Counted from the stretch's first letter, positions 26,644-36,668 are shown. The stretch: DNA of 64,000 nt from Richelia sp. CSU_2_1 (GCA_012034575.1 JAAUPF010000004.1:16081-80080); one strand, 5' to 3'. The notes: generated by a model not told the origin, from the sequence alone. A program made the numbers and translations.

Positions 26644-27687
26644 TCACCGCAAAAATTCAATTAATTGCTGCAATTTCACCCAAGGTTCGCCGCTGGCTAA
26701 AATGTCTTTAGCTAAAGACACTCCTGCACCGTGAGAACCCAAAGGAACTGCACCTCCTACTTGCAAAGCTAAAGACGCATTTAAAGCTACGGCATCCTGT
26801 TGGGCGCGCGTTCCTTTACCTTGCAAAACGTTGCGTAAAATGTCAGAATTTTCTCCAACATCTCCTCCTTTTAAAGAGCCGATCGGGCTTGGTGTCAATC
26901 CGATCTTTTCGGGTTCCAAAGTAGTTAATTCGACTTTGCCATCGGACAAAACTGCCAAATCTGTAATGTCTCCCAATCCAGCTTCGTCCAACTTTTCTCT
27001 ACCGTGAAGGACGATCGCCAATTCCGTTCCCAACTCGCCCAAAGCTTGCGCTACAGTCGATACCAACCCCGGATCGAATACCCCGATTACCTGGCCTGTA
27101 GGGCGCATGGGATTGACGAGCGGGCCTAAAAGGTTAAAAACAGTCCGCACTTTTAAAGTACGCCGGAGCGGCGCTACAGCCTTCATTGCGGGATGCCAGC
27201 CCGGAGCGAATAAAAAGGTGATGCCGACTTCACCTACGGCAGCTTTAACTTTGGCAGGATCGGCGCTGAGGTTGACTCCCAAGGCTTCGAGTACGTCAGC
27301 GGAACCGACTTTACTGGATGCCGATCGATTTCCGTGTTTGGCGACAGGGACTTTGCCGGCGGCGGCGACAAAGGCGACGGCGGTGGAAATGTTGAAGGTT
27401 GATGCGCCGTCGCCGCCGGTGCCGCAAGTGTCGATTAATTTCAGATTGGCGATCGAAAATGGGGACTCGCTGGCTAGAGATTGAGACTGCAACACGCCAG
27501 CCATCCCCGCCAATTCTGCAGCAGAAATACCTTTGGCTTGGAGGGCTGCTAAAATAGCGCCGGAAAGCACGGGGGGAATAGCTTCTGCCAACCATCCCTG
27601 CATTAAGTCGGCTGCTTGCGATCGCGAGAGAGATTGCTTGTCTAATAGTTGTTGCAGCAGGGAAGGCCACAGGGGAGAATCAGTCAT
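26644..27687 (-). CDS. trpD: anthranilate phosphoribosyltransferase
   Basis: The 347-aa protein is of normal length and shows the PRPP-binding signature [17 protein letters not shown], the metal and anthranilate-binding block [21 protein letters not shown] and [10 protein letters not shown]. It makes N-(5'-phosphoribosyl)anthranilate in tryptophan biosynthesis. It stands alone and is not in a trp operon, as is usual in cyanobacteria. Confidence 0.97.
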   Translation of the reverse strand: MTDSPLWPSLLQQLLDKQSLSRSQAADLMQGWLAEAIPPVLSGAILAALQAKGISAAELAGMAGVLQSQSLASESPFSIANLKLIDTCGTGGDGASTFNISTAVAFVAAAGKVPVAKHGNRSASSKVGSADVLEALGVNLSADPAKVKAAVGEVGITFLFAPGWHPAMKAVAPLRRTLKVRTVFNLLGPLVNPMRPTGQVIGVFDPGLVSTVAQALGELGTELAIVLHGREKLDEAGLGDITDLAVLSDGKVELTTLEPEKIGLTPSPIGSLKGGDVGENSDILRNVLQGKGTRAQQDAVALNASLALQVGGAVPLGSHGAGVSLAKDILASGEPWVKLQQLIEFLR

Positions 27688-27899
27688 GGAATTTTAGATG
27701 GGAGATTTGAGATGGTGCGAAGCAGGATGCTGGTTCTCGATCGCGGCGGGGGTGACGCAAAACCGAGAATCGATCGGGATTTTACCAGACTTGCCGGCCA
27801 AATTTTGCGCGCCTCGGTTCAGATTTTTGCCCAAATGCTAGCACCACTGCGGAATAAATCCCAACAGGCTAGATCGATAATGAATTTTTTGATACAACA

Positions 27900-28181
27900 A
27901 TGCTCCCCCAGATTGTGACAATTGTACATAGCGAACCCATGTCTGCATGGATCTATCGACAGTCAGCACCAGGATCTGCCAGCAAAAATCAAGTTCAACG
28001 GACTGGATTGGTAGCAAACGTCAAATTTGGATTGGCGGATGAGTGGCAAGGATCGAGCCGATCGTGGTTAGCGTTAGCTTTGGCACTGGCTGGAAAGCCC
28101 TTGCCGGGGATCGCTTACCGTTCGTCAAATCGGTACTTGGTGCTTTACCTGGAGCAGTTCGATGGTTGTATAATTCGCTAA
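27900..28181 (+). CDS. small hypothetical protein
   Basis: A 93-codon frame (possibly starting at the internal ATG 27939) has codon use similar to neighbouring genes and ends ALALALAGKPLPGIAYRS then RYLVLYLEQFDGCIIR. I recognise no family. It lies in a 1-kb gap between trpD and the PAS kinase, and no stronger competing frame covers it. The call rests only on coding-like composition. Confidence 0.4.
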   Translation: MLPQIVTIVHSEPMSAWIYRQSAPGSASKNQVQRTGLVANVKFGLADEWQGSSRSWLALALALAGKPLPGIAYRSSNRYLVLYLEQFDGCIIR

Positions 28182-28729
28182 CCAAACAAGAGAAACTGTC
28201 TTGACGCTAACTAAATTTAGGGGTGCGTAATTGTTAATATATTCAGGGAGATTTTAAAGAACGGATTTAGCTAAAATAACTGCTACAAAAGCAGGTAAAT
28301 TGGTCGATCCGATTTTGACATTTATTTGTGCATCTATCACAAACAGGACGGACTGCTTAAGCTGTCATCATTTACTAACAAATTACAGCGCAGTAGATGC
28401 AGTGAATCAAGAGTAAATAAATACAGCAGTGTCACTGGCAGTTAGAACTCTAGCGGTTCTCGATCGGGTAAAATACAGATCTTATCCAAGGGTGCAACAA
28501 TATGGTATTCCGATCTTTACTGCTGGCAATTGAGAATAAATAGAAACAACCGTAGGGGTTTGCGGTTGATTTCTCGCTGCGAGGCGACACAGCTAAAATC
28601 CACTATTTGCTGCGGGAAGATTAATAACCAGGTTTATACATTACCGCGATCGATTTTTTGGGTTTTAGCCATATTGCTAACAGATAGTCAATTATCTTAA
28701 ATTTTTCACAGTAAGCCGGGTATTCACAA
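28182..28729. other. ~550-bp intergenic region upstream of the PAS kinase
   Basis: I find no ORF, repeat array or recognisable RNA. It presumably holds the promoter of the downstream kinase. Confidence 0.5.
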
Positions 28730-31700
28730 GTGAGACACCAAAAATTGGACAATCAAACGATCGACTGTAAATTGGAAAATAAACCGATCGACTTCCTTAA
28801 TGTCGAGGAGGCACTGCACAAAATGGAAGCAAAATATTACAGTATGTTTGAAAATGCGGTGTCAGGCATTTTCCAAACCACCTACGACGGTCGCTACATC
28901 AGCGCTAACCCAGCTTTGGCTCGGATTTACGGATATAATTCAGCCGCAGAATTAATGGACTGTCTGACTGATATCAGCGATCAGCTTTACGTCGAACCAA
29001 ATCGGCGCGATGAGTTTATTTGTGCTTTGCAACAAAAGGGTGTCGTATCGGATTTTGAGTCGCAGATTTATCGCCAAGATGGAACAATAATTTGGATCGC
29101 TGAAAATGCGCGGGCTGTCTGTGATGAAGCAGGAAAATTGCTCTATTACGAAGGTTTTGTGGAAGATATCACTCAGCGGAAGCAGGCAGAATTTGCACTG
29201 CGAGAAAGTGAAGAGCGCTTGCGATCGATCGTGGAAGGAGTTAAAGATTACGCTATATTTATGTTAGATCCTGAGGGATATGTAGCTAGCTGGAATTCGG
29301 GAGCCGAACGCATTTTAGGATACAGTTCTCATGAAATTATTGGCAGTAATTCCGAGTGTTTCTTCACGAAAGAAGATATTAAAATCGGCAAGCATCAAGA
29401 AAAATTAACGATCGCGACTGCAGAAGGTAGATACGAAAATGAAGGCTGGCGGCTGCGCAAAGACGGCTCGCTATTTTGGGCAAATATTATTGTTACTCCT
29501 TTGCGCGATGAAAGCGGGGAACTGCGCGGCTTTTCTCAAATCATGCAGGACATTACCGACCAAAAGCAAGCTGCAGAGGAAAAAATGCGGTTGATTGCTT
29601 CTTTGCAGGAGTCGGAAAAGAAGTTCCGTACCCTGTACGAATCGACTACCGATGCGGTAATGCTGCTAGATGAAAATGGTTTTTTGGATTGCAATCCAGC
29701 AACTTTAAATTTATTTGGATGCAGCACTCTATCGGAGTTTTGCGGCAAGCATCCTTCGGAATTTAGCCCGCTACAGCAACCGAATGGGGAAGATTCTGCG
29801 AGTTTAGCTAGAGAACAAATCGATACAGCTTTGCGATCGGGAAATTGTCGTTTTGACTGGCGTCACCGCCGCTTGGATGGTTCGGAATTTCCGGCGGAGG
29901 TGCTGCTAACTTCTATGGATGTTGGCGGCAAAATTGGGCTGCAAGCAGTGGTGCGCGATATTACTTCCCGAGTGCAGGCCCAGGAGGCTTTGCAACAGGC
30001 AAATGAGGCGTTGGAATGCCGCGTGCAAGAGCGAACGAGTCAGTTAGAAGATGCGATCAAACAGTTGCGGTTGTCGGAAGAAAAGTTTTCTAAAGCTTTT
30101 CGATCGAGCCCAGATCCGATGACTATTACTACTTTTGCTGAGGGTAGATTTCTGGAGGCTAACGACAGTTTCTTGTCCGCGATCGGTTACTCTAAAAATG
30201 AGGTAATCGGCCATAAAGTACCTGAATTAAATATCTGGGTCAATCCTGAATACAGACTTGATTTTCGGCAAAGTTTGCAGGAAAAAGGTGTTGTTCGCAA
30301 TTACGAATGCGAGTTTCGGATGAAATCTGGATCGGTAGTTGTATTTCTGATGTCAGCGGAATTGATTAATTTAGATGGTGAACTCTGTATGCTGGCGGTA
30401 ATGACAGATATTACCGATCGCAAGCGGGCTGAAGAAGCTTTGCGGGAAAGCCAGCGGGCATTATCGACGCTGATGAGCAACTTACCCGGTATGGCTTACC
30501 GCTTCCGCAACGATCCCGATCGCAGCATGGAATTTGTCAGCGAAGGTTGCTATAAGTTAGCAGGTTATTATCCCGAAGACTTTATGGAAACCAAGCAAGT
30601 TTCGATCGCCAAGTTGACTCACCCGGACGATCGCGATATCTTGTGGAATGCCGTACAAGTTGCTTTAGAAGAAAATCGACCCTATCAGCTTACCTACCGC
30701 ATTACTTCTAAAGACGGGGAATTAAAATGGGTTTGGGAACAAGGTTTGGGAGTGTTTTCTGACTCGGGAGAATTGATAGCTTTGGAAGGGTTAATTACAG
30801 ATATTTCCGAACAGAAACGCAGCGAAGAAGCTTTAGTGCGATCGCAGATTGAACTGACGCAGCAAAAACTTCAACTGGAATTAACTTTGCAGGAATTGCA
30901 ACAAACTCAAGCGGTATTAATTCACACTGAGAAAATGTCTACCCTCGGTCAAATGGTAGCCGGTGTCGCTCACGAAATTAACAATCCCGTCAGCAGCGTC
31001 TGCGGCAATCTCGTTCATGTCGGTCACTATACAGAAGATTTGCTGGATTTGATCGATATGTATCAGAAACACTGCCCGGAACCGCCGGCAAACATTCAAG
31101 ATAAAATTGAGGATATCGAGTTAGAATTTCTGTTAGAAGATTTGCCGAAAGCGATGTCTTCGATGCAGGTAGGGGCCGATCGCATTCGGGAAATAGTACG
31201 ATCTTTGAGGAATTTCTCGCGCAAAGACGATTTTCAAATGACTACAGTTAACTTGCACGAGGGGATTGAGGGAACGCTATTAATCTTGCAAAGCCGCCTG
31301 AAATCCCGAGGTGGCTATCCCGAAATAGCGGTAATTAAAGAGTATGGAAATTTGCCATTAGTTGAGTGCTATTCGGGTAAAATCAATCAGGTATTTATGA
31401 ATTTGATCGGGAACGCGATCGACGCGATCGAGGAGTATAACGAAGAACGTTCTGTTGCTGAAGCAAAAGTTAATCGCAGCAAAATCAAAATTAAAACAGA
31501 AGTTCAAAACTCCCAAGTTGTAATTCGGATTTCTGATAACGGTCCCGGTATGCCAGAAGAAGTTTGCCAGCAATTGTTCGAGGCATTTTTTACTACCAAA
31601 CCAGCAGGTAAAGGTACGGGTTTGGGGCTGTCAATTTCCTATAAAGTCGTGCAAGAACACGGTGGAAATTTGAGTTGCGTTTCTGCACCCGGACAAGGGG

Positions 31701-31750
31701 CAGAGTTTATCATTGAACTGCCGATTAAACAGTTGATAGTTGACAGTTGA
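28730..31750 (+). CDS. multi-PAS sensor histidine kinase
   Basis: The 1006-aa soluble protein has five PAS/PAC units between about residues 30 and 700 (for example FENAVSGIFQTTYDGRYISANPA, MLDPEGYVASWNSGAERILGYS, SSPDPMTITTFAEGRFLEAN). A coiled coil of the EALVRSQIELTQQKLQLELTL type follows, then the phosphoacceptor box MVAGVAHEINNPVSSVCGNL (His about 747). The HATPase shows NLIGNAIDAIEEY and GKGTGLGLSISYKVV. There is no receiver domain. The start is GTG at 28730. The last codons (KQLIVDS-stop) are already part of the heptamer repeat array that follows, so the repeat supplies the stop codon. Confidence 0.92.
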   Translation: MRHQKLDNQTIDCKLENKPIDFLNVEEALHKMEAKYYSMFENAVSGIFQTTYDGRYISANPALARIYGYNSAAELMDCLTDISDQLYVEPNRRDEFICALQQKGVVSDFESQIYRQDGTIIWIAENARAVCDEAGKLLYYEGFVEDITQRKQAEFALRESEERLRSIVEGVKDYAIFMLDPEGYVASWNSGAERILGYSSHEIIGSNSECFFTKEDIKIGKHQEKLTIATAEGRYENEGWRLRKDGSLFWANIIVTPLRDESGELRGFSQIMQDITDQKQAAEEKMRLIASLQESEKKFRTLYESTTDAVMLLDENGFLDCNPATLNLFGCSTLSEFCGKHPSEFSPLQQPNGEDSASLAREQIDTALRSGNCRFDWRHRRLDGSEFPAEVLLTSMDVGGKIGLQAVVRDITSRVQAQEALQQANEALECRVQERTSQLEDAIKQLRLSEEKFSKAFRSSPDPMTITTFAEGRFLEANDSFLSAIGYSKNEVIGHKVPELNIWVNPEYRLDFRQSLQEKGVVRNYECEFRMKSGSVVVFLMSAELINLDGELCMLAVMTDITDRKRAEEALRESQRALSTLMSNLPGMAYRFRNDPDRSMEFVSEGCYKLAGYYPEDFMETKQVSIAKLTHPDDRDILWNAVQVALEENRPYQLTYRITSKDGELKWVWEQGLGVFSDSGELIALEGLITDISEQKRSEEALVRSQIELTQQKLQLELTLQELQQTQAVLIHTEKMSTLGQMVAGVAHEINNPVSSVCGNLVHVGHYTEDLLDLIDMYQKHCPEPPANIQDKIEDIELEFLLEDLPKAMSSMQVGADRIREIVRSLRNFSRKDDFQMTTVNLHEGIEGTLLILQSRLKSRGGYPEIAVIKEYGNLPLVECYSGKINQVFMNLIGNAIDAIEEYNEERSVAEAKVNRSKIKIKTEVQNSQVVIRISDNGPGMPEEVCQQLFEAFFTTKPAGKGTGLGLSISYKVVQEHGGNLSCVSAPGQGAEFIIELPIKQLIVDS

Positions 31751-31855
31751 CAGTTGACAGTTGACAGTTGATAGTTGATGGTTGAGGGTTGATAGTTGAT
31801 GGTCGATCGTTGATGGTTGAGGGTCGATCGTTGATGGTCGATCGTTGATGGTGCG
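31735..31855. repeat. short tandem repeat array (TTGACAG/TTGATAG/TTGATGG)
   Basis: About seven copies of GTTGACAGTT-type units grade into TTGATGGTCGATCG units. The array begins inside the last codons of the PAS kinase. Confidence 0.95.
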
Positions 31856-31903
31856 AGCTTAAGAGCTCGCGATCGATAATATTACTGCTTTAATCGCGGT
31901 CAA

Positions 31904-32707
31904 TCAATCGTCCAGGATATTATTGTTTAACTTGCCAGCAGTGCGGAGGATTCGCCCTGCTAAAATAGCAGCGCCAAACCCATTATCAATATTCATCACG
32001 CCAATACCCGACGCACAAGAATTTAACATCGTTAACAGTGCAGCAATACCGTTGAAACTTGCACCGTAACCCACACTGGTGGGGACAGCAATTACCGGAC
32101 AATCCACTAAACCACCCACAACACTGGGCAACGCTCCTTCCATTCCTGCTACTACAATTAAAACATCTGCTTGGGCGATGAAGTGGAGGTTTTGCAGCAA
32201 GCGATGGATTCCCGCTACTCCCACATCCCAAAGACGGTTAACTTTAAAACCCAATAATTCGGCAGTTATAGCTGCTTCTTCAGCGACTGGTAAATCCGAT
32301 GTTCCAGCAGTAATTACGGCGATCGCACCCGGATATTTAGGCTCCATGTTTTGAGGAACCAGCGCGCAAATTCTTGCCATCCGATAGTATTTTAGTTCGG
32401 GGATTTGGGCTTGCAATTGCGTAAATACTTCCGGCTCGATCGAAGTTGCCATCACGGGCAAATCCCGATCTAATTCTCTATTTTTGCGTGCCATCACTTC
32501 GATAATCTTGACGATTTGTTCGGGAGTTTTTCCCGCACCCCAAATCACTTCAGGAAAACCATTTCTTAAACTTCGGTGGTGGTCAATTTTAGCAAAGTCT
32601 TCTACTTCTTCAAAACCAAAATTTTTCAGCTTATCTAGCGCGCTATTAATTGTAGTTTCTCCGGAAGCTACTGATTCTAGAAGATTTTGCAGTTTTGATC
32701 GATCCAT
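31904..32707 (-). CDS. larB: LarB, pyridinium-3,5-biscarboxylic acid mononucleotide synthase (CpmA homologue)
   Basis: The 267-aa protein ends with an AIR-carboxylase-like (PurE-like) domain: VITAGTSDLPVAEEAAITAELLG, LIVVAGMEGALPSVVGGLV and VPTSVGYGASFNGIAALLTMLNSCASG. The N-terminal part has DHHRSLRNGFPEVIWGAGK. LarB carboxylates nicotinic acid adenine dinucleotide to start nickel-pincer cofactor synthesis; the Synechococcus homologue was described as the circadian phase modifier CpmA. nadC, an NAD-pathway gene, lies just upstream on the same strand. larC and larE are not in the window. Confidence 0.9.
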   Translation of the reverse strand: MDRSKLQNLLESVASGETTINSALDKLKNFGFEEVEDFAKIDHHRSLRNGFPEVIWGAGKTPEQIVKIIEVMARKNRELDRDLPVMATSIEPEVFTQLQAQIPELKYYRMARICALVPQNMEPKYPGAIAVITAGTSDLPVAEEAAITAELLGFKVNRLWDVGVAGIHRLLQNLHFIAQADVLIVVAGMEGALPSVVGGLVDCPVIAVPTSVGYGASFNGIAALLTMLNSCASGIGVMNIDNGFGAAILAGRILRTAGKLNNNILDD

Positions 32708-32751
32708 AATTTTTTACCTTCTCTCGCCTAATAATCTTTGTGCCTGATACT

Positions 32752-32812
32752 TTTTTTGACATACTTCCGCCACTAAGCGGAGTACCGCTATAGTGGGGGC
32801 ATTCTGCTGTCC
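32752..32812. mobile_element. solitary IS200/IS605 right end
   Basis: TTTTTTGACATACTTCCGCC is followed by the interrupted palindrome CCACTAAGCGG-AGT-ACCGCTATAGTGG. The terminal TGACATACTTCC matches the ends at 7001 and, inverted, at 17830. No tnpA or tnpB is attached, so this is a relic or a minimal end unit between nadC and larB. Confidence 0.65.
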
Positions 32813-32961
32813 TAGGTAAAGTACAGGGCGATCGCCCTAATCGCTTCTCATGCTCGATCGCAGCGCGCACCTATAGCAATCGCCAAAGCACTCTTGACAT
32901 TCAGGAACTCATGAATAAAGTCCTTATCCTGCTAGAATCAACGGTTTAATTCCTGTATCAT

Positions 32962-32998
32962 AACTGTCAACTGTCAACTGTCAACTGTCAACTATCAA
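32962..32998. repeat. short tandem repeat (CTGTCAA heptamer)
   Basis: Four copies of CTGTCAA and one of CTATCAA end a few bases before the nadC stop codon. Confidence 0.95.
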
Positions 32999-33003
32999 TT
33001 GCC

Positions 33004-33873
33004 CTACATATCGATCCTCATGCTCAAATCGAGCCAACTCGATCGGGTAATGGGCGCGCTACTAGAAATGTAATCAACTCCGGTTTCAGCAGCGCCTCGA
33101 ATGGTTTCTAGGGTAATGTTACCTGATGCTTCAATCTTCATCCCAGGAGCTTTTTGCCGAATTAACTGCACCGATTCTCGCATCAGTTCTAAAGGCATAT
33201 TATCTAACATAATAATATCAGCTTGATGCTCGATCGCTTCTGCTACTTGAACTAAAGTTTCTGTTTCTACTTCTATGGTGAGTGGGTAGGGGATGCGGGA
33301 GCGAATTTGAGCGATCGCGGCTGCAATTCCCCCGGCGGCTGCGATGTGATTGTCCTTAATCATTACAGCATCATCTAAACCCATCCGATGATTGATTCCC
33401 CCGCCAAGTTGTACGGCATACTTCTCTAAAATTCTCAAGCCTGGTGTAGTTTTGCGAGTATCCACCAATTGAGTTGGCAAATCGGCAATCTGCTGCACGT
33501 ATTTATCAGCCAGCGTGGCGATTCCACTCAAGCGCATCGCTAAATTTAGGGCAACTCGTTCGCCCATTAACAAAACATCAAGGGGACCTTCAATATTGGC
33601 AATAGTTTGGCCGCGATCGCACTTTTCCCCCTCTTTTACTAGAGGTACAAACTTGACTTTGCTGTCGAGCAATTGAAAAACTCTAGCGGCGATCGGCAAT
33701 CCAGCAATAATGCCTGTTGCTTTAGAAACCCATTTGGCAAATCCCGCTGGCGCACCATCGGGAAACAGACTTTGAGTAGTACGATCGCCCCTACCAATAT
33801 CCTCCATCAACCAACTTTGCAACAGCGGATCTAATACTAAAAATGGTGGCAATATCGCTTTTTTTTCGTTCAT
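33004..33873 (-). CDS. nadC: nicotinate-nucleotide pyrophosphorylase (carboxylating), quinolinate phosphoribosyltransferase
   Basis: The 289-aa protein is of normal length. Family blocks include EDIGRGDRTT, LALNLAMRLSGIAT read as VALNLAMRLSGIAT, DTRKTTPGLRILEKYAVQ, GGGINHRMGLDDAVMIKDNHI and EVETETLVQV. It converts quinolinate and PRPP to nicotinate mononucleotide in de novo NAD synthesis. It precedes larB on the same strand, but the 300-bp spacer with an IS end and a heptamer array makes co-transcription uncertain. Confidence 0.96.
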   Translation of the reverse strand: MNEKKAILPPFLVLDPLLQSWLMEDIGRGDRTTQSLFPDGAPAGFAKWVSKATGIIAGLPIAARVFQLLDSKVKFVPLVKEGEKCDRGQTIANIEGPLDVLLMGERVALNLAMRLSGIATLADKYVQQIADLPTQLVDTRKTTPGLRILEKYAVQLGGGINHRMGLDDAVMIKDNHIAAAGGIAAAIAQIRSRIPYPLTIEVETETLVQVAEAIEHQADIIMLDNMPLELMRESVQLIRQKAPGMKIEASGNITLETIRGAAETGVDYISSSAPITRSSWLDLSMRIDM

Positions 33874-34007
33874 TTTATAGTCGATCTTTTATAGTCGATC
33901 GTTGATAGTTGGTAGTTGATAGTTTAGAGTGCGAGCGTCTCCAGCTTGCGAAAGGTGGTTGGTAGTGCGATCGCCCCCGCGAGCTAACCGAGTTAACAGT
34001 CGATCTA

Positions 34008-34036
34008 TTCCCAATTCCCAATTCCCAATTCCCAAT
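34008..34036. repeat. short tandem repeat (AATTCCC heptamer)
   Basis: Four copies of CCCAATT lie between nadC and ftsI. TCGATCGTTGATAGTT-type units precede them at 33880-33922. Confidence 0.9.
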
Positions 34037-34045
34037 TTTTATTCA

Positions 34046-35965
34046 TTAATTTTGCTGTCGATCGACCTGACTCGGCGGAATCTTTTCAATAGAAATCAGT
34101 GCTTCCATAATAGACTCGACAATCGGTGCCGCCACTACCCCGCCAGAACCTCCCTGAGGTTCGTCAACTACCGCCAGCACCACATACCGAGGAGATTCAA
34201 CCGGAATTATGCCCACAAAACTGGTAATAATCGAATTCTTAGAATAACCGCCTCCGGCATTAGCTTTTTGAGCCGTACCAGTTTTTCCCGCAATCCGATA
34301 TCCGCGAATTTGTGCGGCTTTCCCCGTTCCGCCTTCAACCACAGTTTCCATCATTTCTAACACTTGCTTAGTAGTTTCTGGGGAAAAAACTTGCTTCGGT
34401 ACGGGGCGGGGAAGTTTCCAATAAGCTTGACCGTCTCGATCGTACAGTCCCCGCACAACGTGAGGAGTTACTAACTTTCCGCCATTAGCTAAAGCACCGT
34501 TAAGCTGCACCAACTGAATCGGAGTAATCGAAAAACCCTGCCCGAATGCTGTCGTAGCAACTTCCACCGGAGAGTGAACAAATTGGTCGCGATTTTTGAG
34601 CTGGCTGGTTACTTCAAAAGGCAAATCCGTTCCCGCAGTTTGTCCGAGTCCGAGTTTTTCTAAAGCTTGATAGTAAAGTGAAGGCTGCATTTTTCTCATG
34701 ATATGCACCATGCCGACGTTACTAGAATACTTCAAAATCTCAGTAACAGTTGAAGGGCCGCGCGCGCCTGCTTTTTGGTAATCGGAATTTTGGATTACCC
34801 AAGGATTCATGAAAATCCGACCTTCGTCGTTAAATACTGTATCGGGTTTGACTGTACCTGCTTCGAGAGCGATCGCTATATTGATCGCTTTAAAAGTCGA
34901 ACCCGGTTCGTAAACATCGGTGACAGCCCAATTTTTGTAGCGTTCCAAACCGAAATTAAAATATTGATTCGGATCGTAAGTGGGTTCTGATACGAACGAT
35001 AGCAACTCACCGTTGCGAGCATCCATGACGATCGCCGCGCCCCGCTTCGCCCGGTGTTTTTCCATTTTTTCCTTCAAAGCAATCCGCGTAGCCCGCTGCA
35101 GGCGGCTGTCGATCGTTAATTGCAGTTTCAAGTCATCAAATTGGACAAATCCCGCCGTCAGCCGATCGGGCACCCAATTGCCGTCGATCGCCCTGCTAAA
35201 TTGAATTGAGGGCATCGATCGTTCGAGCAAATTCTGCTGGCTGTACTCTACTCCCGCTTGCCCTTTGCGTTCCCCATCCACATAACCGAGGATATCCGCC
35301 GCCAAGTCCTGTTGCGGGTAGAAACGCTGCTGCTGTCGCACCAACTCCAAACCGTCAACGGGACTGTGTTTGATTTGCATTCCCAGCACTCGATCGGCCA
35401 CTTCTTGGGGCAGAGAGTCAGCCACGGTAATGCCACTTTCAGCTAGGTTAAATTTTTGCAGCAGTTCCGCGACTGGCGAATTGCCCTCGCTGGTTTGAAT
35501 GGGTAGCAGGGGAGCAAGTGCGGTAGCGATTTCGTCCTTGGTGCGATTGAATAACTTCGGGTGAGCGTAGAGGGTGTATACCTGCCTGTCAAGGGCCAAA
35601 ATATTGCCGTGACGATCGACGATCGAGCGTCTGGGTACGAAGGGGCGAGTTTTGAGAGTTTGCTGCTGCTCGGCTTGTTTGCGCAGTGTCGGCCCCCGCG
35701 TTACTTGCAAGTAAAACAAATTCACTGCCAGCCCCAGTCCCGACAGCACCAATACCGCCCACACCGCCCACAAGCGAAACTTGTGACGATGCGAGCGATC
35801 GAGCCGGGGTCGGGGAAATGCTGGATCTGGTTGTTGCAGGTGTTTGGCGGCACCGCTACCAACAGAGCGTTTGGTCGGTTTGCCCCGCAGAATCCGATCG
35901 CCCTGAGAGTGCGGGCGCTGGGAATCGGGCGATCGGTGGCGGTCAAAACGGGAATCGTAGCCCAT
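34046..35965 (-). CDS. ftsI: peptidoglycan D,D-transpeptidase FtsI (class B penicillin-binding protein)
   Basis: The 639-aa protein has a basic cytoplasmic N-terminus, one membrane anchor (VWAVLVLSGLGLAVNLFYLQV), a pedestal domain (RSIVDRHGNILALDRQVYTLYAHP) and the transpeptidase domain. The active-site motifs are SxxK in EPGSTFKAINIA, SxN in KYSSNVGMVH and KTG in IAGKTGTAQKA. FtsI cross-links septal peptidoglycan in the divisome. The upstream 195-aa gene on the same strand is a membrane protein of FtsL layout, consistent with a small division gene pair. Confidence 0.95.
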   Translation of the reverse strand: MGYDSRFDRHRSPDSQRPHSQGDRILRGKPTKRSVGSGAAKHLQQPDPAFPRPRLDRSHRHKFRLWAVWAVLVLSGLGLAVNLFYLQVTRGPTLRKQAEQQQTLKTRPFVPRRSIVDRHGNILALDRQVYTLYAHPKLFNRTKDEIATALAPLLPIQTSEGNSPVAELLQKFNLAESGITVADSLPQEVADRVLGMQIKHSPVDGLELVRQQQRFYPQQDLAADILGYVDGERKGQAGVEYSQQNLLERSMPSIQFSRAIDGNWVPDRLTAGFVQFDDLKLQLTIDSRLQRATRIALKEKMEKHRAKRGAAIVMDARNGELLSFVSEPTYDPNQYFNFGLERYKNWAVTDVYEPGSTFKAINIAIALEAGTVKPDTVFNDEGRIFMNPWVIQNSDYQKAGARGPSTVTEILKYSSNVGMVHIMRKMQPSLYYQALEKLGLGQTAGTDLPFEVTSQLKNRDQFVHSPVEVATTAFGQGFSITPIQLVQLNGALANGGKLVTPHVVRGLYDRDGQAYWKLPRPVPKQVFSPETTKQVLEMMETVVEGGTGKAAQIRGYRIAGKTGTAQKANAGGGYSKNSIITSFVGIIPVESPRYVVLAVVDEPQGGSGGVVAAPIVESIMEALISIEKIPPSQVDRQQN

Positions 35966-36044
35966 AAAAATTCAAACTTTTAGCCATTGTTAACTTTTAC
36001 CGATCGCCGATCGCACTCCTACCCCCAGGTCTCTAGAATTTGCC

Positions 36045-36632
36045 TCAATAACCCAGAGGTGTTTGGTCCTCGGCTCGATTTTCGATCGCCGGATCGAGAT
36101 TGGGGAGCGCAGTTTCTTCGGGTGTGCGGCTCTCAGGGACTGGCTCAAGGAAAATCAGATCGGCCGGATTCTGAGGTGCTAAACCGGTTTCGGGATTTTC
36201 GGCCTCTTTGGCAAGTTGGTGTTTCATCACTTCGCTGCCAGCGCTCAACTGCTGTTCGCTCAGGCGCAAGTTTTCCAGCTTTTGGTACTCTTGACTCCAC
36301 TGCTGCTCGCCGTAAACCGTCAACCCGTAGAGCGTCATCGCTGAGCCTGCGAGCAAAAAAGCTACTGCACAGGAGGCACGCTGTACCTGCAGCAGCGATC
36401 GCAGCCATGCGGGCTGTCCCTGCGGATCGGGCAGAACTTTGAGAACGGGTATTTGCGGCCGAGTTATAACTTTTTCGCTCGCAGGGTAGTCGGGCAGCAT
36501 CGGCCCGGTTTTTGCCCGCCGCGCTCGGGCGATCGAAGTAATTTTGCCGTTGGCTGGGGCGGTCGCCGGCTTGCGGGCAGCTCGGGGACGCCGGGGCTCT
36601 GGGGATCTGATAGCAGCAGTCATAGAGTTCAC
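36045..36632 (-). CDS. FtsL-like bitopic membrane protein upstream of ftsI
   Basis: The 195-aa protein has a long basic, Pro/Ala-rich cytoplasmic region (1-80), one membrane helix (about 86-108, CAVAFLLAGSAMTLYGLTVYG) and a short helical stretch (EQQWSQEYQKLENLRLSEQQL, about 109-129) with heptad spacing of Leu. A Pro/Glu-rich tail follows. That is the layout of FtsL/DivIC proteins, and its place just upstream of ftsI matches ftsL in other bacteria. Sequence identity to FtsL is not recognisable, so the assignment rests on topology and context. Confidence 0.65.
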   Translation of the reverse strand: MNSMTAAIRSPEPRRPRAARKPATAPANGKITSIARARRAKTGPMLPDYPASEKVITRPQIPVLKVLPDPQGQPAWLRSLLQVQRASCAVAFLLAGSAMTLYGLTVYGEQQWSQEYQKLENLRLSEQQLSAGSEVMKHQLAKEAENPETGLAPQNPADLIFLEPVPESRTPEETALPNLDPAIENRAEDQTPLGY

Positions 36633-36668
36633 AAAATAGATTTCACAAATGCTTCAGCTCGATTTTAG

